From Tridacna crocea (lineage: Eukaryota; Mollusca; Bivalvia; Cardiida; Cardiidae), in the NCBI GenBank assembly GCA_943736015.1, contig OX031065.1, forward strand, positions 16,087,427 to 16,151,426: DNA of 64,000 nt, given 5' to 3'. Positions 63,899 through 64,000 of this stretch are shown here, one piece after another (position 1 is the first letter of the stretch; each line of letters starts with the position of its first letter). A program made the translations under genes and the position numbers. The notes beneath the pieces were generated by a model. The model was not told the DNA's origin, searched no databases, and saw nothing but the letters and a program-made list of their open reading frames with translations.

Positions 63899-64000
63899 GT
63901 AAATAATTCTCGTTTTGTACATTCATTCAGTATAATAAGTTTGAATTGAAACAAATCTACATATAGTTACTTATAGACTGAGACTAGACCCAACAGGTTT

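Noticed and set aside
4098-63898. Ryanodine receptor instead of ITPR
   Set aside because: The IP3-contact motifs NRQKLMR and SRKN, the RFLDxLxxLC block and the short helical-region spacing fit ITPR, and no RyR-specific SPRY or RyR repeats are seen.
1-64000. Endogenous virus or LTR-type element
   Set aside because: No long terminal repeats, capsid, envelope or integrase-like reading frames were noticed anywhere in the window.

Overview
The window looks like metazoan nuclear DNA, most probably from a mollusc and perhaps a bivalve (inference). The reasons are an AT-rich, intron-dominated layout with GT-AG introns, three eukaryotic tRNA genes with Pol III T-runs, and a very dense load of palindromic MITEs, SINEs and long-unit tandem arrays. 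No bacterial-type operon, CRISPR array or LTR element is visible.

One host gene spans almost everything: an inositol 1,4,5-trisphosphate receptor (ITPR) on the + strand. It is partial at both ends. I assembled 35 exons (called w1 to w35, numbered from the left of the window) between 4098 and 63898. All splice phases agree, giving about 1,365 in-frame codons from the last MIR repeat, through the IP3-binding alpha-helical (RIH) domain, into the regulatory helical region. The C-terminal channel lies beyond the right edge and the N-terminal beta-trefoil beyond the left edge. The protein is clearly ITPR but divergent. Two of the six IP3-contact residues expected here look substituted (Arg504 to Lys and Tyr567 to Ser, human ITPR1 numbering).

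Layout. 1-4097: intron with a 240-bp tandem duplication and two inverted mariner-like fragments. 4.1-14 kb: exons w1-w10. 14.3-16.3 kb: a 42-bp minisatellite that runs straight into the acceptor of exon w11 and seems to be built from that splice junction. 16.3-21.5 kb: w11-w15 among MITEs. 21.5-32.8 kb: an 11-kb intron with tRNA-Leu(AAG), tRNA-Leu(TAG), tRNA-Asp(GTC), a 2.6-kb TTAA-flanked THAP-bearing (Kolobok-like) transposon relic and a 165-bp tandem array. 32.8-39.1 kb: w16-w20 and a second array. 39.1-45.7 kb: an intron holding the most striking element, a 5.2-kb DNA transposon (40161-45335) with 38-bp terminal inverted repeats and an apparently intact six-exon, 662-codon DUF7869-type putative transposase. 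45.7-63.9 kb: w21-w35, with introns packed with three MITE families.

The MITEs fall into family A (about 230 bp, TTAA-CCCTTTACC termini, palindrome centred on ATGCTGGTAACCAGCAT), family C (about 215 bp, TTAA-CCCTTATCC termini, hairpin GATCAGACTGCAC/GTGCAGTCTGATC), and family B (a GCGCAGGCTGACCTG hairpin with TTAATGCAT ends). A and C look piggyBac-type, because of TTAA targets and CCCTT ends. They nest in B and abut each other at shared TTAA sites. Family boundaries and host taxon are inferred by eye; no search was run.
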